DNA of 64,000 bases from Cyanobium sp. Morenito 9A2 (GCF_024345575.1 NZ_JAGQBJ010000001.1:124001-188000), one strand, 5' to 3'. Counted from the first letter of the stretch, positions 24,577 to 33,938 are shown. A program made the numbers and translations. Notes: generated by a model not told the origin, from the sequence alone.

Positions 24577-27516
24577 ATGCTCAGCCGCCTGCGCCTCCAT
24601 GTCGGTCTGTCGGCCCTGTTCGTGCCGGTGGTGTTGCTCACCGGCGTCGGCATCGCGATCAACTCCTACCAGCGCAGCAGTGACCTTCTGATCAAGGCCA
24701 ACCAGAAGTTGATGGCGGCGTCTGCGGTCAGGACCTCGGCGGAGGTGCAGCTCCTGATCGATGCCAAGGGTGTGCAGTACAACCTGGAGCGTCTGGCCGT
24801 CCTGGGCAAGGCCCGCACGCTGCCCCAACGACTCAGTTTCGTTCCCGCCCTGCGTGACGCCCTGCAAAGCACGCCGGCGGCGACCTCCTACTTGGCCGGT
24901 TACGCCAATGGCGACCGCTTCCAATTGCGTTACGTCTGGGACGACGTCGACCGCATCCTGTTCAAGGCACCCGCTGCGGCCCAGTACGTGCTGCAGACCA
25001 ACGAGCGCATAGGAGCCCGCAACGTGGCCCGGGTCTGGCTGTTCGACAACCAGCTCAAGCTCCTGAGAACTTCGCTGGCACCGGAGTTCGCGACCTACGA
25101 CCCGCGCACCCGACCCTGGTTCAAGGCCGCGATCGCCAGCCCCACACCGGTCGCCACCGAGGTCTACCGCTTCTCCACCACCGGCCGAAACGGCCTAACG
25201 CTGGCCCGCAGGGTCTCCAATGGCGAAGCTGTGATCGCAGCAGACCTGCGTCTGTCCACCCTCAGCGATGTTCTGAAACGCCAACGCATCACCCCGGGCA
25301 CCAAGTTGGCCCTGGTCACGGCCAAGGGCGGGGTGATCGCCCTCGATGATCTCGCCCAGTTGCCTGACCGCGATGCGCGCAAGCAGTTGCGCAAGGGGCT
25401 GGGCACCCTCAACCAGGTGCCGGTGCTGGTGCTGGCGCAGGTGGGAAACCAGCTGGGCCCCATGGTGGCCGAGGTCAACGCTGGCACCAAGTTGGCGGAG
25501 CGGGTCATACGCCAGGGTTCGAGCGACTGGCAGCTGGCGATCACCGCCGGGCCCGTGCTGGGCACAAGCAAGACGTACCTGGTGCTGGTGGTGCCCTCCG
25601 ATGAGCTGCTGGAGGGAGCCAAAACCCTGCGCCGGGATTCGATCCTCGCCACCCTGCTGGCGATCGCCATCGCCTTGCCGCTGGTGATCCTGATCGCCCG
25701 GCGTGTCACCGCGAGCCTGCGGCGTCTGTCGGAGGAGGCGGAGGCGGTGCGCAATTTCGATTTCTCCGATCGCCCGGCCTCCCGCTCGATCGTGAAAGAA
25801 GTGGACGACCTGTCGCTGACCATCGATGGCATGAAATCGACGATCCGACGCTTCCTCTCGGTGAGCGCGGCGATCGCCTCTGAACCCAATTTCGAGCGCC
25901 TGCTGGAGCGGATCCTGGGGGAATCGATTCTCAACACCAAGGCCAACGGTGGGGCCCTGTTCCTTCTCAATGAGCGGGGCGACAGCCTGGATTCTGTGCA
26001 GGCCATGGGGGCCGACCAACGACCCCTGAACCTTCAACCCACCCAGCTGGCCTCGGAGGCCATCGAGCGCAATTTTGCCGATGGGGGCTATGGCGTTGCC
26101 GACAATGCACTCCAGGGGACGATCAGCGACCAGGGCTCAGCCGTGGAGAGAGAGCTGGCCAAGGCTCTCAGCCTGCACAACAGTCCCTACCTGGCCGTTC
26201 CCCTGCAGAACCGGGAGAATCAGCTTCTGGGTCTGCTGGTGCTGTGGTACGACAAGGTGCCTGACACCGCCTTGGTGGCCTTCACCGAGGCGTTCTCCAG
26301 CACGGCGGAGGTCACCCTCGAGACCCGCGACCTGATTCGCGCCCAGAAGGCCCTGTTCGAGTCTTTCATCGAGCTGATCGCTAACGCGATCGACGCCAAG
26401 AGCCCCTACACCGGCGGCCATTGCTACCGGGTGCCGGAGATCACCAAGATGCTGGCCGCCGCCGCGGTCGAGGCGAAGGACGGTCCCTTCAAAGAATTCC
26501 AGCTCGATGAGGGGCAATGGGAGACCGTGCATGTGGCCGCCTGGCTGCACGATTGCGGCAAGGTCACCACACCGGAATTCGTGGTGGACAAGGCCACCAA
26601 GCTGGAGACCATCTATGACCGCATTCATGAGGTGCGCACGCGCTTCGAGGTGCTCAAGCGCGATGTGGAGCTCCACTACTGGGAACAGCTGGCAGCCGGC
26701 GGAGACGCCACCGCCCTGGCCGCCGAGCGCGACGCCGAACTCGCCCAGCTCGACGACGACTTCGCCTTCGTGGCCGAATGCAACCAGGGCGGTGAATTCA
26801 TGGCCCCCGATCGGATCGAGCGGCTCAACGCCATCGCCGCCCGCACCTGGCGGCGCACCCTCGACGATCGCCTGGGGGTCTCCACCGAGGAGCTGCTGCG
26901 CAAACAGCTGCAGCCGGCGGTGCCCGTGCCGGCGATCGAGCCCCTGCTGGCGGACAAGCCCGAACACCGCATCGAGCGCCCCGTCGGCAGCACGGCCATC
27001 GAGGCGGACAACCCGTTCGGCTTCAAAGTGGACGCCCCTGACCTGCTCTACAACCGCGGCGAGGTCTACAACCTCTCCGTCGCCCGGGGCACGCTCTCGG
27101 CCGAGGAACGCTTCAAGATTAACGAGCACATCATTCAGACGATCCGCATGCTCTCGGCCCTGCCCTTCCCGCGGCACATGAGCCAGGTGGCGGAGATCGC
27201 CGGCGGCCACCACGAAACGATGATCGGCACCGGCTACCCCAAGCGCCTCAAGCGCGAGGAGATGAGCGAGGTGGCGCGGATGATGGCGATCGCCGACATC
27301 TTCGAGGCGCTCACCGCCGTCGATCGCCCCTACAAGAAGGGCAAGACCCTGTCCCAGGCCATGAAGATCATGGGTTTCATGAAGAAGGACCAGCACATCG
27401 ATCCCGATCTGTTCGCCCTGTTCATCCGCTCCGGCGTCTACAAACGCTATGCAGAGCAATACTTGCGACCCGAGCAGATCGATGCCGTCGACGAAGAGGC
27501 GCTGCTGGCGGCCTGA
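24577..27516 (+). CDS. Cache-HAMP-GAF receptor with an expanded HD-GYP phosphodiesterase domain
   Basis: A 979-residue inner-membrane signalling protein. It has an N-terminal helix (residues 8-28), an extracytoplasmic double-Cache sensor (to about 360), a second helix, a HAMP segment (RRVTASLRRLSEEAEAVRNF), a GAF domain (about 425-570) and an HD-GYP domain. The HD motif WLHDCGKVTTP is at residue 658, but the GYP motif HHETMIGTGYP is at residue 878. The roughly 220-residue separation is far larger than in classical HD-GYP proteins, so an insertion of about 150 residues is present. The usual D in HHExxDG is replaced by I. The predicted activity is c-di-GMP hydrolysis, which the substitution may affect. 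Confidence 0.85.
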   Translation: MLSRLRLHVGLSALFVPVVLLTGVGIAINSYQRSSDLLIKANQKLMAASAVRTSAEVQLLIDAKGVQYNLERLAVLGKARTLPQRLSFVPALRDALQSTPAATSYLAGYANGDRFQLRYVWDDVDRILFKAPAAAQYVLQTNERIGARNVARVWLFDNQLKLLRTSLAPEFATYDPRTRPWFKAAIASPTPVATEVYRFSTTGRNGLTLARRVSNGEAVIAADLRLSTLSDVLKRQRITPGTKLALVTAKGGVIALDDLAQLPDRDARKQLRKGLGTLNQVPVLVLAQVGNQLGPMVAEVNAGTKLAERVIRQGSSDWQLAITAGPVLGTSKTYLVLVVPSDELLEGAKTLRRDSILATLLAIAIALPLVILIARRVTASLRRLSEEAEAVRNFDFSDRPASRSIVKEVDDLSLTIDGMKSTIRRFLSVSAAIASEPNFERLLERILGESILNTKANGGALFLLNERGDSLDSVQAMGADQRPLNLQPTQLASEAIERNFADGGYGVADNALQGTISDQGSAVERELAKALSLHNSPYLAVPLQNRENQLLGLLVLWYDKVPDTALVAFTEAFSSTAEVTLETRDLIRAQKALFESFIELIANAIDAKSPYTGGHCYRVPEITKMLAAAAVEAKDGPFKEFQLDEGQWETVHVAAWLHDCGKVTTPEFVVDKATKLETIYDRIHEVRTRFEVLKRDVELHYWEQLAAGGDATALAAERDAELAQLDDDFAFVAECNQGGEFMAPDRIERLNAIAARTWRRTLDDRLGVSTEELLRKQLQPAVPVPAIEPLLADKPEHRIERPVGSTAIEADNPFGFKVDAPDLLYNRGEVYNLSVARGTLSAEERFKINEHIIQTIRMLSALPFPRHMSQVAEIAGGHHETMIGTGYPKRLKREEMSEVARMMAIADIFEALTAVDRPYKKGKTLSQAMKIMGFMKKDQHIDPDLFALFIRSGVYKRYAEQYLRPEQIDAVDEEALLAA

Positions 27517-27520
27517 GGGC

Positions 27521-28003
27521 CTAGGCCGAGGCCCCGAGGTGATCGGGAAACAGCACCCCATCGAGATGGTCGACCTCGTGCTGCACCACTCGGGCGTGAA
27601 AGCCCTCCACCTCCCGCTCGATCAAGCGTCCCTGGCCATCGCAGCCCTGGTAGCGGATGCGCGCCCAACGACTCACCGGTGCGCGTCGATCCGGCACGCT
27701 GAGGCAACCCTCTTCGCGGCAGTCGCGCTCGGCCCCCAGGGGCGTGATCACCGGGTTGATCAGGACCGTTTCCGGAATCGGCGGTGCCTGCGGGTAACGG
27801 CGGTTGACGGTGATCCCGAAGATCACCACCCGCAGGTTCACGTCAATCTGAGGAGCCGCCAGGCCGGCGCCCTCGGCGGCCGCCATGGTGTCGCGCAGGT
27901 CGTCGATCAACGCGTCGATGGCGGCGCTGGGGAAGGCGAGGACCGGTTCGGCCAGCCGCCGCAGGCGCGGGTCACCCTCCAGCAAGATGGTGCGAACGGC
28001 CAT
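27521..28003 (-). CDS. def: Peptide deformylase
   Basis: A 160-residue metalloenzyme that removes the formyl group from new N-termini. The three family motifs are intact: EGAGLAAPQ (motif 1), EEGCLSVP with metal ligand C100, and VVQHEVDHLDG with ligands H142 and H146 and catalytic E143. Length is typical. The ATG at 28003 was chosen over an upstream one at 28030 because the domain starts right after it. It lies 36 bases downstream of the ATP-grasp gene in the same direction and stops four bases from the HD-GYP gene. Confidence 0.93.
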   Translation of the reverse strand: MAVRTILLEGDPRLRRLAEPVLAFPSAAIDALIDDLRDTMAAAEGAGLAAPQIDVNLRVVIFGITVNRRYPQAPPIPETVLINPVITPLGAERDCREEGCLSVPDRRAPVSRWARIRYQGCDGQGRLIEREVEGFHARVVQHEVDHLDGVLFPDHLGASA

Positions 28004-28039
28004 GGTTTTTGCTGGGCAGTGGGTTGTCAACGGTTGTCA

Positions 28040-29542
28040 TCAGCCGACCAGCGTGCCGGCCTGCAGCTCCTGGGCGGCCCGCACCAGCCGTTCGGTGGTG
28101 CGGGCATGGAGCTGGGCTGCCTCCTCGGGGCTGCGGCCCATGCTGGTGAGCCCCAGTTTGCCGAACTCCGAGAGGCAACCGAGCAGGTGGAAGACGCTGC
28201 CCCGTAGTTCGGCTGGGTCGTAGTTCAGGCCCGCCCCGCAGGCGATGTCGATCAGATCGATCGGCAGCAGCCCCTTCAGGCTGGGGTCACAGAAATTGTC
28301 GGTGGCCTCGTAGAAAAGCGCCTGCCCGGTGGGCGCGTGGAACAGGCCCGTGCGGGGATCCAGCCGGCCGTTGGTGGAGGAGCGCAGGGCCAGGTAGGGG
28401 TGAGTGGTGCCCCCCTGGCGCAGGTTGATTTCGATCGCCTGCAGCTCCCAGAGCCCGCCCTGGCGGCGCGCCACGAAATCGACGGCGTAGCGCCCCAGGG
28501 CCCCTTCGGCGGCCAGGGCCTCCCCCAGCACGCGGCCGTGCTGGTGCAGCTCGAGGCGGTAGGCGCCATCGGCGGGGAAACGGCAACCCAGGTAGGTCTG
28601 GCCGCCAGGCCCCCCCAGCACCTGCTCATGGCTGGAGAGCACCTCCACCGTGCCATCGGGGTGGATTGTGCCCTGCACACTCGGGGAGCGCACCTCGCCC
28701 CCTTGCAGCCAGGCCTCCACCAGTGCCCCTTGCTCCACCAGCAGCTCGCGCCACTCGGCCGCCGGCATCGGCAGATCCTCCAGGGCCTGACGCAGCAGGC
28801 GGCGACGGCCTGCTGCCGATCGCGCAGCCAGGGGAAGAGGGGCCAGATCCAGGCAGGCGTTGCCCTCGCCACTGAAGCCCTCGTTGAGTTTCACCACCAC
28901 CCGCTCCAGGGCCGGATCGGCCTCCCATAGCGCGGCGCAGGCCTCCGCCAGCGCGTCGAGATCATGGACCCGTTCGCTGCCGGGCGGATGGGGCACGCCA
29001 CAGCGGGCAAACAGACGCCGACCACCTTCTTTGCTGCCCCAGTGGGCCAGGGCCGGATCAGTGCCCAGCAGGGGGATCTGCAGCCGCTCAGAGAGTTCCA
29101 GCTCCAGCGCCGTGACCATGAAGCAACTGATCACACAGCGCTCTGGCCGCAGCGACTCGCGGATGCGCCGCAAGAGCACCGGTCGCTCCAGCAACTTGGC
29201 GGTGAGGGAGCGGCTGGAGGCATCGCTGGTGTCAAACAGCGTCAGGCGCCGGCGGGCGTGGGAGGCGGGCATGCCGGGCACCAGCTCCAGCACCGCCTCC
29301 ACCACCAGCTCCGGCAGCTGGGTGCTGCTCAGGTAGGTCATGCGCGTGGCCGGGTTGCGCAGCCGCATCAACTCGAACAGCTGGCGCTCCTCGTAGTGGT
29401 GGGCGCCGCTGACCAGGGCCAGTTCCCGGGGCTCAAACGAGAGCGACGGCACCACGAGCAGATCACTGGCCTCGTCAGCGTCCCCGCCCATGGGGGAGCG
29501 GCGCCGGAGCGTCTGCTGCAGTTCCTGGAAACTCAGGGCCAT
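28040..29542 (-). CDS. ATP-grasp ligase related to the peptide ligase PGM1
   Basis: A 500-residue ATP-grasp enzyme likely to join a carboxylate to an amine. The nucleotide-binding lysine and glycine loop are in VVVKLNEGFSGEGN (about residue 214-227), and the metal-binding acidic/asparagine strand is LQAIEINLRQGGTTHPYLAL, a form seen in PGM1 (pheganomycin) relatives. The N-terminal third (VPSLSFEPRELALVSGAHHYEERQ) resembles the same annotation group. The substrates are unknown. A cupin gene lies 30 bases upstream in the same direction and def 36 bases downstream. Most cyanobacterial copies are uncharacterised. Confidence 0.75.
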   Translation of the reverse strand: MALSFQELQQTLRRRSPMGGDADEASDLLVVPSLSFEPRELALVSGAHHYEERQLFELMRLRNPATRMTYLSSTQLPELVVEAVLELVPGMPASHARRRLTLFDTSDASSRSLTAKLLERPVLLRRIRESLRPERCVISCFMVTALELELSERLQIPLLGTDPALAHWGSKEGGRRLFARCGVPHPPGSERVHDLDALAEACAALWEADPALERVVVKLNEGFSGEGNACLDLAPLPLAARSAAGRRRLLRQALEDLPMPAAEWRELLVEQGALVEAWLQGGEVRSPSVQGTIHPDGTVEVLSSHEQVLGGPGGQTYLGCRFPADGAYRLELHQHGRVLGEALAAEGALGRYAVDFVARRQGGLWELQAIEINLRQGGTTHPYLALRSSTNGRLDPRTGLFHAPTGQALFYEATDNFCDPSLKGLLPIDLIDIACGAGLNYDPAELRGSVFHLLGCLSEFGKLGLTSMGRSPEEAAQLHARTTERLVRAAQELQAGTLVG

Positions 29543-29572
29543 CCGAGCGCCGACAGAAGGCCCGTCGCTCCA

Positions 29573-30007
29573 TCATTCCTCAGGGGCACCGCATTCGCGC
29601 AACAGTTGTCGCCATTGGTCCATCAGGGCCGCGGGCACCCGCCGGGGCAGGAAATCACGTGGGTCCGACGGGCCGTGGCGGATCACGGCATTGACCACCG
29701 TGGCCGAGCGGCGGCCGATGGTGATGGCGCCATGGGGGACCCCGGGGGGGATGCGCACCAGTGTGGGTTCGTCCTCCCGCAGGGTGATGCGCCGCAGGCG
29801 GCGCCCCTGGAGCACCACCAGGTTGAAAGCACCGCGCATCAGGATGATCTGATCGGTCTGCCTGCGGTGACAGAACAGTTCACAGGGCTGGTCGGGGGCC
29901 AGCTCGGCGATCTGGGTCTCATCGCTGGGCTGGGGCGGGCAGAAAAAGGTCCGGCCGGCGATGGTGCCCTCCAGGGGCACCACCTCGACGTGTCGGGCCA
30001 GGGCCAT
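29573..30007 (-). CDS. Cupin-fold protein paired with the ATP-grasp ligase
   Basis: A 144-residue single-domain cupin. The barrel strands are visible: ELFCHRRQTDQIILMRGAFN (first cupin motif region) and TLVRIPPGVPHGAIT with the P-G-x-P-H-G of motif 2. It resembles sugar-epimerase or isomerase-type cupins but no catalytic set can be confirmed. The start is the ATG at 30007. It is the first gene of a leftward unit with the ligase and def, divergent from the lytic transglycosylase across a 171-base gap in which I see no further gene. Confidence 0.72.
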   Translation of the reverse strand: MALARHVEVVPLEGTIAGRTFFCPPQPSDETQIAELAPDQPCELFCHRRQTDQIILMRGAFNLVVLQGRRLRRITLREDEPTLVRIPPGVPHGAITIGRRSATVVNAVIRHGPSDPRDFLPRRVPAALMDQWRQLLRECGAPEE

Positions 30008-30178
30008 GGGGTGTCCAGAAGCTGGTTGAAGATTCGCGACGATTCGACGGGGTTGTCGGTGTGTCGGCTACCGATTGTCGCTGCGGTCAGCAATTGACCA
30101 ACGCCCACCCCCCGCTGAGGGGCGCCCAGGGGAGGGCGGAGCGGATAGGTTCAATCCAGCAACGGTTCCAGGAGTCCA

Positions 30179-31195
30179 GTGCGTCGGTTTTCCCCCCTCC
30201 CCTGGCTGCTGGGCGTCAGCGGCGGCGCGCTCCTGCTGGCGCTGGCGCTCCTGCTGCGCCCTGCGCAGGGCCCCAGTGACCGGGCCGTGGCGGCAGAGCC
30301 AGCGGCCCGGGCGACCACGGCCGTCCCGGCAGCGCTTGGGCTGGCCACGGCCCCGCAGGAGAGCCCCGCCCCCTTGAGCCGTGCCTACCCCCAGCCGCCC
30401 ACCGAGCCCAGAGCCCTGGCCGCCCGGTTCAGCCAGGTGGAAGAGGCCCTGCGTTCCTCCGCCACGCCACCCGTCGACCTGCCGGCCCTGGGACACCAGG
30501 AGCAGGTGATCATCCGCCTGCTGGCCCGCCGGCCGGAGTTGGCGGTGGCGGTGCGGCGGGAGCTGCCCCAGCGCTGGTGGACCGCGCTTGACCTGCACCT
30601 GGCCGCCCGGCGGGAGTTTCTGGCCATGCAGCGGGGGCGGCCGGGTTCCACCACCGTGCCGGCCTGGCGGATCATCCCGCCCGAACCGGCCGAGGCCCTG
30701 CTCGGCTACTACCGCAAGGCCCAGGCGGCCACGGGCATCCCCTGGGAGGTGCTGGCGGCGATCAACCTGGTGGAAACCGGCATGGGCCGCATCGATGGGG
30801 TGTCGGTGGCCGATGCCCATGGCCCGATGCAGTTCCTGCCCACCACCTGGGCGGAGCGCGGCATCGGCCAAGGCGACATCCGCGACCCCCATGACGCCAT
30901 CCAGGCCGCCGCCCGTTATTTGGTGCGACGCGGTGGCCTCAAGGACATCCGCAAGGGTCTCTGGGGTTACAACAACAGCGACCACTACGTGCGCGGCGTA
31001 CTCGCCTACGCCACCTTGCTCAAACAGGATCCAGCCGCCTTCAACGGCCTCTACAACTGGGAGATCCACATCATCTCCAACGCCGGCGACCTCTGGCTGC
31101 CGGTGGGCTACGCGCAGCGCCAGCGCCTGCCCGTTCAGGCCTATCTCAAGCAGGCACCCGGAAGCGCTCCGCCCCCTGCTCAACCCCCCAGCTGA
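30179..31195 (+). CDS. Lytic transglycosylase (SLT-type, MltB-like)
   Basis: A 338-residue exported murein enzyme that cleaves the glycan backbone of peptidoglycan to 1,6-anhydromuropeptides. One N-terminal helix (LPWLLGVSGGALLLALALLL) is followed by a Pro/Ala-rich linker. The catalytic domain follows with glutamate in AAINLVETGMGRIDG (about residue 198) and the AHGPMQFLPTTWAERG motif, then YNNSDHYVRGVLAYA. The start is the GTG at 30179 with an AGGAG site nine bases upstream. The last codons and the stop form one arm of a strong hairpin that probably ends transcription. Confidence 0.85.
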   Translation: MRRFSPLPWLLGVSGGALLLALALLLRPAQGPSDRAVAAEPAARATTAVPAALGLATAPQESPAPLSRAYPQPPTEPRALAARFSQVEEALRSSATPPVDLPALGHQEQVIIRLLARRPELAVAVRRELPQRWWTALDLHLAARREFLAMQRGRPGSTTVPAWRIIPPEPAEALLGYYRKAQAATGIPWEVLAAINLVETGMGRIDGVSVADAHGPMQFLPTTWAERGIGQGDIRDPHDAIQAAARYLVRRGGLKDIRKGLWGYNNSDHYVRGVLAYATLLKQDPAAFNGLYNWEIHIISNAGDLWLPVGYAQRQRLPVQAYLKQAPGSAPPPAQPPS

Positions 31196-31212
31196 TCGGG
31201 GGGTTGAGCAGG
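31175..31212. terminator. Perfect 15-bp hairpin across the transglycosylase stop codon
   Basis: Arms CCTGCTCAACCCCCC (31175-31189) and its exact complement (31198-31212) flank an eight-base loop. The TGA stop lies in the loop region and the hairpin sits between convergent genes, so it can work in both directions. No T run follows on either strand, so it is either a weak intrinsic terminator or an mRNA-end stabiliser. Confidence 0.6.
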
Positions 31213-31223
31213 CCGATCGCCGT

Positions 31224-31760
31224 TCAGGGGCGCGGTTGCCGCCATTCCTCGATCATCGTCACGTGCCGGTAGACGCCGTCCTCGTAGAGCTGGGTGGTGC
31301 GCACCCGGTGGTCGTCCGACACCAGGGTGATGATCTCGTTGTAGTGGGTGCGCACCCCGCGCAGGCTGCGGCTGCCGCTGTAGACGAGCACGTGGTCGCT
31401 GATCGCCCAGGCGATGCCCGAAAAGGCCGTCGCCCGCTCCCCCGCCAGGGTGACCACCTCATCGGTGAGCGGAAACACCAGTCTTGAGTCGATGAACTGG
31501 CCGTGGTAGCAGGCCACGATCTGCTGGGGCGTGTCGATGCGCACGGTGTTGGTCTGCACGTAGCGGTCGTCCTCGATCGCGATCTCCACCCGCACCCGAT
31601 CGGTGTCGATGCAGTGGCCCGCTGTGTCGATGCGGCGGGCGGTGCCCTCCCAAAGCGCGCAGTGGCGGCGAAAGACGAGCGGAACCCCCCAGCGATCGAG
31701 ACTGATCGGCGGGATCGCCTCGAAACAGGGCAGGAACGGACCTGGGGAGGAAGGTGTCAT
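31224..31760 (-). CDS. Lipocalin-like (DUF3598-type) protein
   Basis: A 178-residue soluble protein of mostly beta strands. It has FRRHCALWEGTARRID, then RVRVEIAIEDDRYVQTNTVR, and ends TTQLYEDGVYRHVTMIEEW. This looks like the lipocalin-like cyanobacterial DUF3598 group, related in shape to phycobilin-lyase families, but I am not certain and assign no ligand. The start is the ATG at 31760, eight bases after the stop of the PgpH-like gene in the same direction, implying co-transcription. Confidence 0.5.
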   Translation of the reverse strand: MTPSSPGPFLPCFEAIPPISLDRWGVPLVFRRHCALWEGTARRIDTAGHCIDTDRVRVEIAIEDDRYVQTNTVRIDTPQQIVACYHGQFIDSRLVFPLTDEVVTLAGERATAFSGIAWAISDHVLVYSGSRSLRGVRTHYNEIITLVSDDHRVRTTQLYEDGVYRHVTMIEEWRQPRP

Positions 31761-31767
31761 CGCGGGC

Positions 31768-33858
31768 TCAGGCGCTGAAGGCCTTCTTGGCGGGAATGGG
31801 GTAGGGAATACGCCGGTGGCGCATGCGCTTCCAGACCCCTACAAAGGATCGAATCAGAATCTCCAACTCACCGCGGCTGAGGCCGCTGGCGGCCAGCTGT
31901 CCGTCATTCTGGCGGGCATCGACGATGCGGCGCACCATCTCGCCGGCCTGGAGCTCGGAGGTGTCCGGGGGGAGGGAGCGCAGGGCTGCCTCGCAGCCAT
32001 CGGCGAGCATCAAGATGCCCGTCTCACGGCTGCGGGGGGTGGGCCCGCGGTAGCGGAAACGGCTCTCATCGAAGTCGGGGTCCCGCTCCCTGGCCTGGTG
32101 CAGGAAGTAGCCCATCTTCAAGGTGCCCTGGTGTTCGGGGATGAAGTCCGCCAGGGGTCGGGGCAGGTGGTAGCGCCGGGCCAGCTTCAGCCCCTCATCG
32201 ACATGGGCCTGGAGAATGGCGGCGCTGGCGTAGGGGTCGTCGAGGGCCTCGTGGGGGTTGAGGCCATCGGCCTGGTTCTCGATGAACCACTGGGGGGCGT
32301 GCATCTTGCCCACGTCGTGATAGAGCGCGCCGGTGCGAATCAGGTCCACATCGGCGTGGATCGCCCGCGCCCCCTCCTCCGCCAGCCCGCAGATCATCAA
32401 GGTGTGCTCGAAGGTGCCGGGGGCCTCACACGACAACCGCCGCAGCAGCGGCAGCTCATGGTCGGCCAGTTCCAGGAGGCGCGCCCGGGTCAACAACCCG
32501 AAGAAACTCTCCACCAGGGGAGCCACCAGCAGACCGGCCATCAACAGCCCCCCCACCAGCACCGCCTCACCCAGCAGCTCCGACACACTGTTGGGCACCC
32601 CCAGGTTGCGGCCGGTGAGCACGGTGCTCTGGAGCAGCAGCCACTCCAGGATCAGGGCTCCTCCCGGCAGCAGCACCGCCAATTGCAGCAGCTGCGCCCG
32701 GCTGCGCTGGCGGCCGGCCAGGATCGCGGCCGCGGCCGCCACCACGGCGGCGATCAGCAGCCGTGTTTCGCTCAGACCCCCGTAGGGCACTGGCCAGAGC
32801 AGGCTGGCGGCCGCCAGCCACGCCAACCCCGAGGCCGTGCCCAGACCCTGGGCCACCAGCAGGGTGGGCGCCACCAACACCACCAGAGGGTTCACGGCCA
32901 CCCCCAGCCAGAGCTTGAGCGCCTGCACCACCAGCAGCATCGCCAGGGCCAACAGGGCCTGACGCGGCTCAAGACTCGCCCGCCAGCGCCGGATCATCAG
33001 AACCATCACGGCACTGACCGCAAGGGCTTCGGTGAAGTGGGCGAGCCAGGCGCGCAGCAGCGGCCGACGGTTCACCAGACCGAAGTAATCGAGCACATCG
33101 AACGACTGGGAGCTGATGGGCTCCCCCCGGCGCGTGATCTGATCCCCCTTCTTCACATGGATCAGCGGCAGACCCTGCTGGGTGAGGGCCTCCTCGATCA
33201 GCTGCTGGCTCAGGGCGGCATCGATGCGCAGGTTGGAGGCGCCCTGCAGGGTGTTGGCCAGGAGCTTGGCGCCAAGGCCTCGGGCCGGTTCCCCCAGGGG
33301 CGCCAGTTGCAGCAGGGCTGCCTGCTCCAACTGGCGACGGGCGAGGCTGGCCACCACCCCCTGGCTCAGCATGCGTTCGGTGGCTCCGTGCAGCGCCTGC
33401 TCCCAGCGGCGCCGATCTGCGGCAGGCAGAGCATTGAGCCAGAGCTGCTCCTGGGGGGTGAGCTCGATCGGGGCGAGCCTGCCTTCAGTGGCGGGAGCCA
33501 GGCGTTCGAGCTCCTTGAGCTGCCGCTCAAGCCGTTGCTGCAAGGCGAGGGACTGCCCGCGGTCCACCACTTGAACGTGGGTGCGGCTGCCGAGCTGGGC
33601 ACGGCGCTGATCGAGCGCCTCACTGTCCACCACCGTGGCGGACTTGGGGGCCCAGTTGTTCGATGGGGCGATCATGCCGGGCCGCAGATTGGGCGCCACC
33701 AGCCAGGGCCAGCTGGAGAGCACGGCCACCAGAGCGCAGACCAAAGCAACGGCCGCCAGGTCCTGGTGCCGCCAGCTGGCCAGGGCCTGGCGGGGGGTTT
33801 CCTGCCGCAGGAGCTGGCGCCAGAGCTGGTGGAGGCGACCCAAGCGGAGCACGGGCAC
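31768..33858 (-). CDS. 7TM-HD (PgpH-like) cyclic dinucleotide phosphodiesterase
   Basis: A 696-residue membrane protein. One helix (about residues 35-54) is followed by an extracytoplasmic 7TMR-HDED sensor (about 55-270), seven membrane helices (about 275-475) and a cytoplasmic HD domain with TGALYHDVGKMHAPQWF and DFIPEHQGTLKMGYF. PgpH-type proteins hydrolyse c-di-AMP to pApA. HD ligands appear intact (F-E-H-T at the first histidine, HD, then E-H). The start is a GTG at 33858. The lipocalin-like gene follows directly; folD diverges 80 bases away. Confidence 0.87.
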   Translation of the reverse strand: MPVLRLGRLHQLWRQLLRQETPRQALASWRHQDLAAVALVCALVAVLSSWPWLVAPNLRPGMIAPSNNWAPKSATVVDSEALDQRRAQLGSRTHVQVVDRGQSLALQQRLERQLKELERLAPATEGRLAPIELTPQEQLWLNALPAADRRRWEQALHGATERMLSQGVVASLARRQLEQAALLQLAPLGEPARGLGAKLLANTLQGASNLRIDAALSQQLIEEALTQQGLPLIHVKKGDQITRRGEPISSQSFDVLDYFGLVNRRPLLRAWLAHFTEALAVSAVMVLMIRRWRASLEPRQALLALAMLLVVQALKLWLGVAVNPLVVLVAPTLLVAQGLGTASGLAWLAAASLLWPVPYGGLSETRLLIAAVVAAAAAILAGRQRSRAQLLQLAVLLPGGALILEWLLLQSTVLTGRNLGVPNSVSELLGEAVLVGGLLMAGLLVAPLVESFFGLLTRARLLELADHELPLLRRLSCEAPGTFEHTLMICGLAEEGARAIHADVDLIRTGALYHDVGKMHAPQWFIENQADGLNPHEALDDPYASAAILQAHVDEGLKLARRYHLPRPLADFIPEHQGTLKMGYFLHQARERDPDFDESRFRYRGPTPRSRETGILMLADGCEAALRSLPPDTSELQAGEMVRRIVDARQNDGQLAASGLSRGELEILIRSFVGVWKRMRHRRIPYPIPAKKAFSA

Positions 33859-33938
33859 GGCCGGAGAAGGATCAAAGCTAGCCCTGGCGGCTGGCCTCGC
33901 GTTCCATGCTGGGGATCAACGCCCCTTCCCTCCCGCCC

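Noticed and set aside
27509-27528. Terminator between the HD-GYP gene and def
   Set aside because: The GGCCT/AGGCC pairing is short, has ambiguous partners and no T run.
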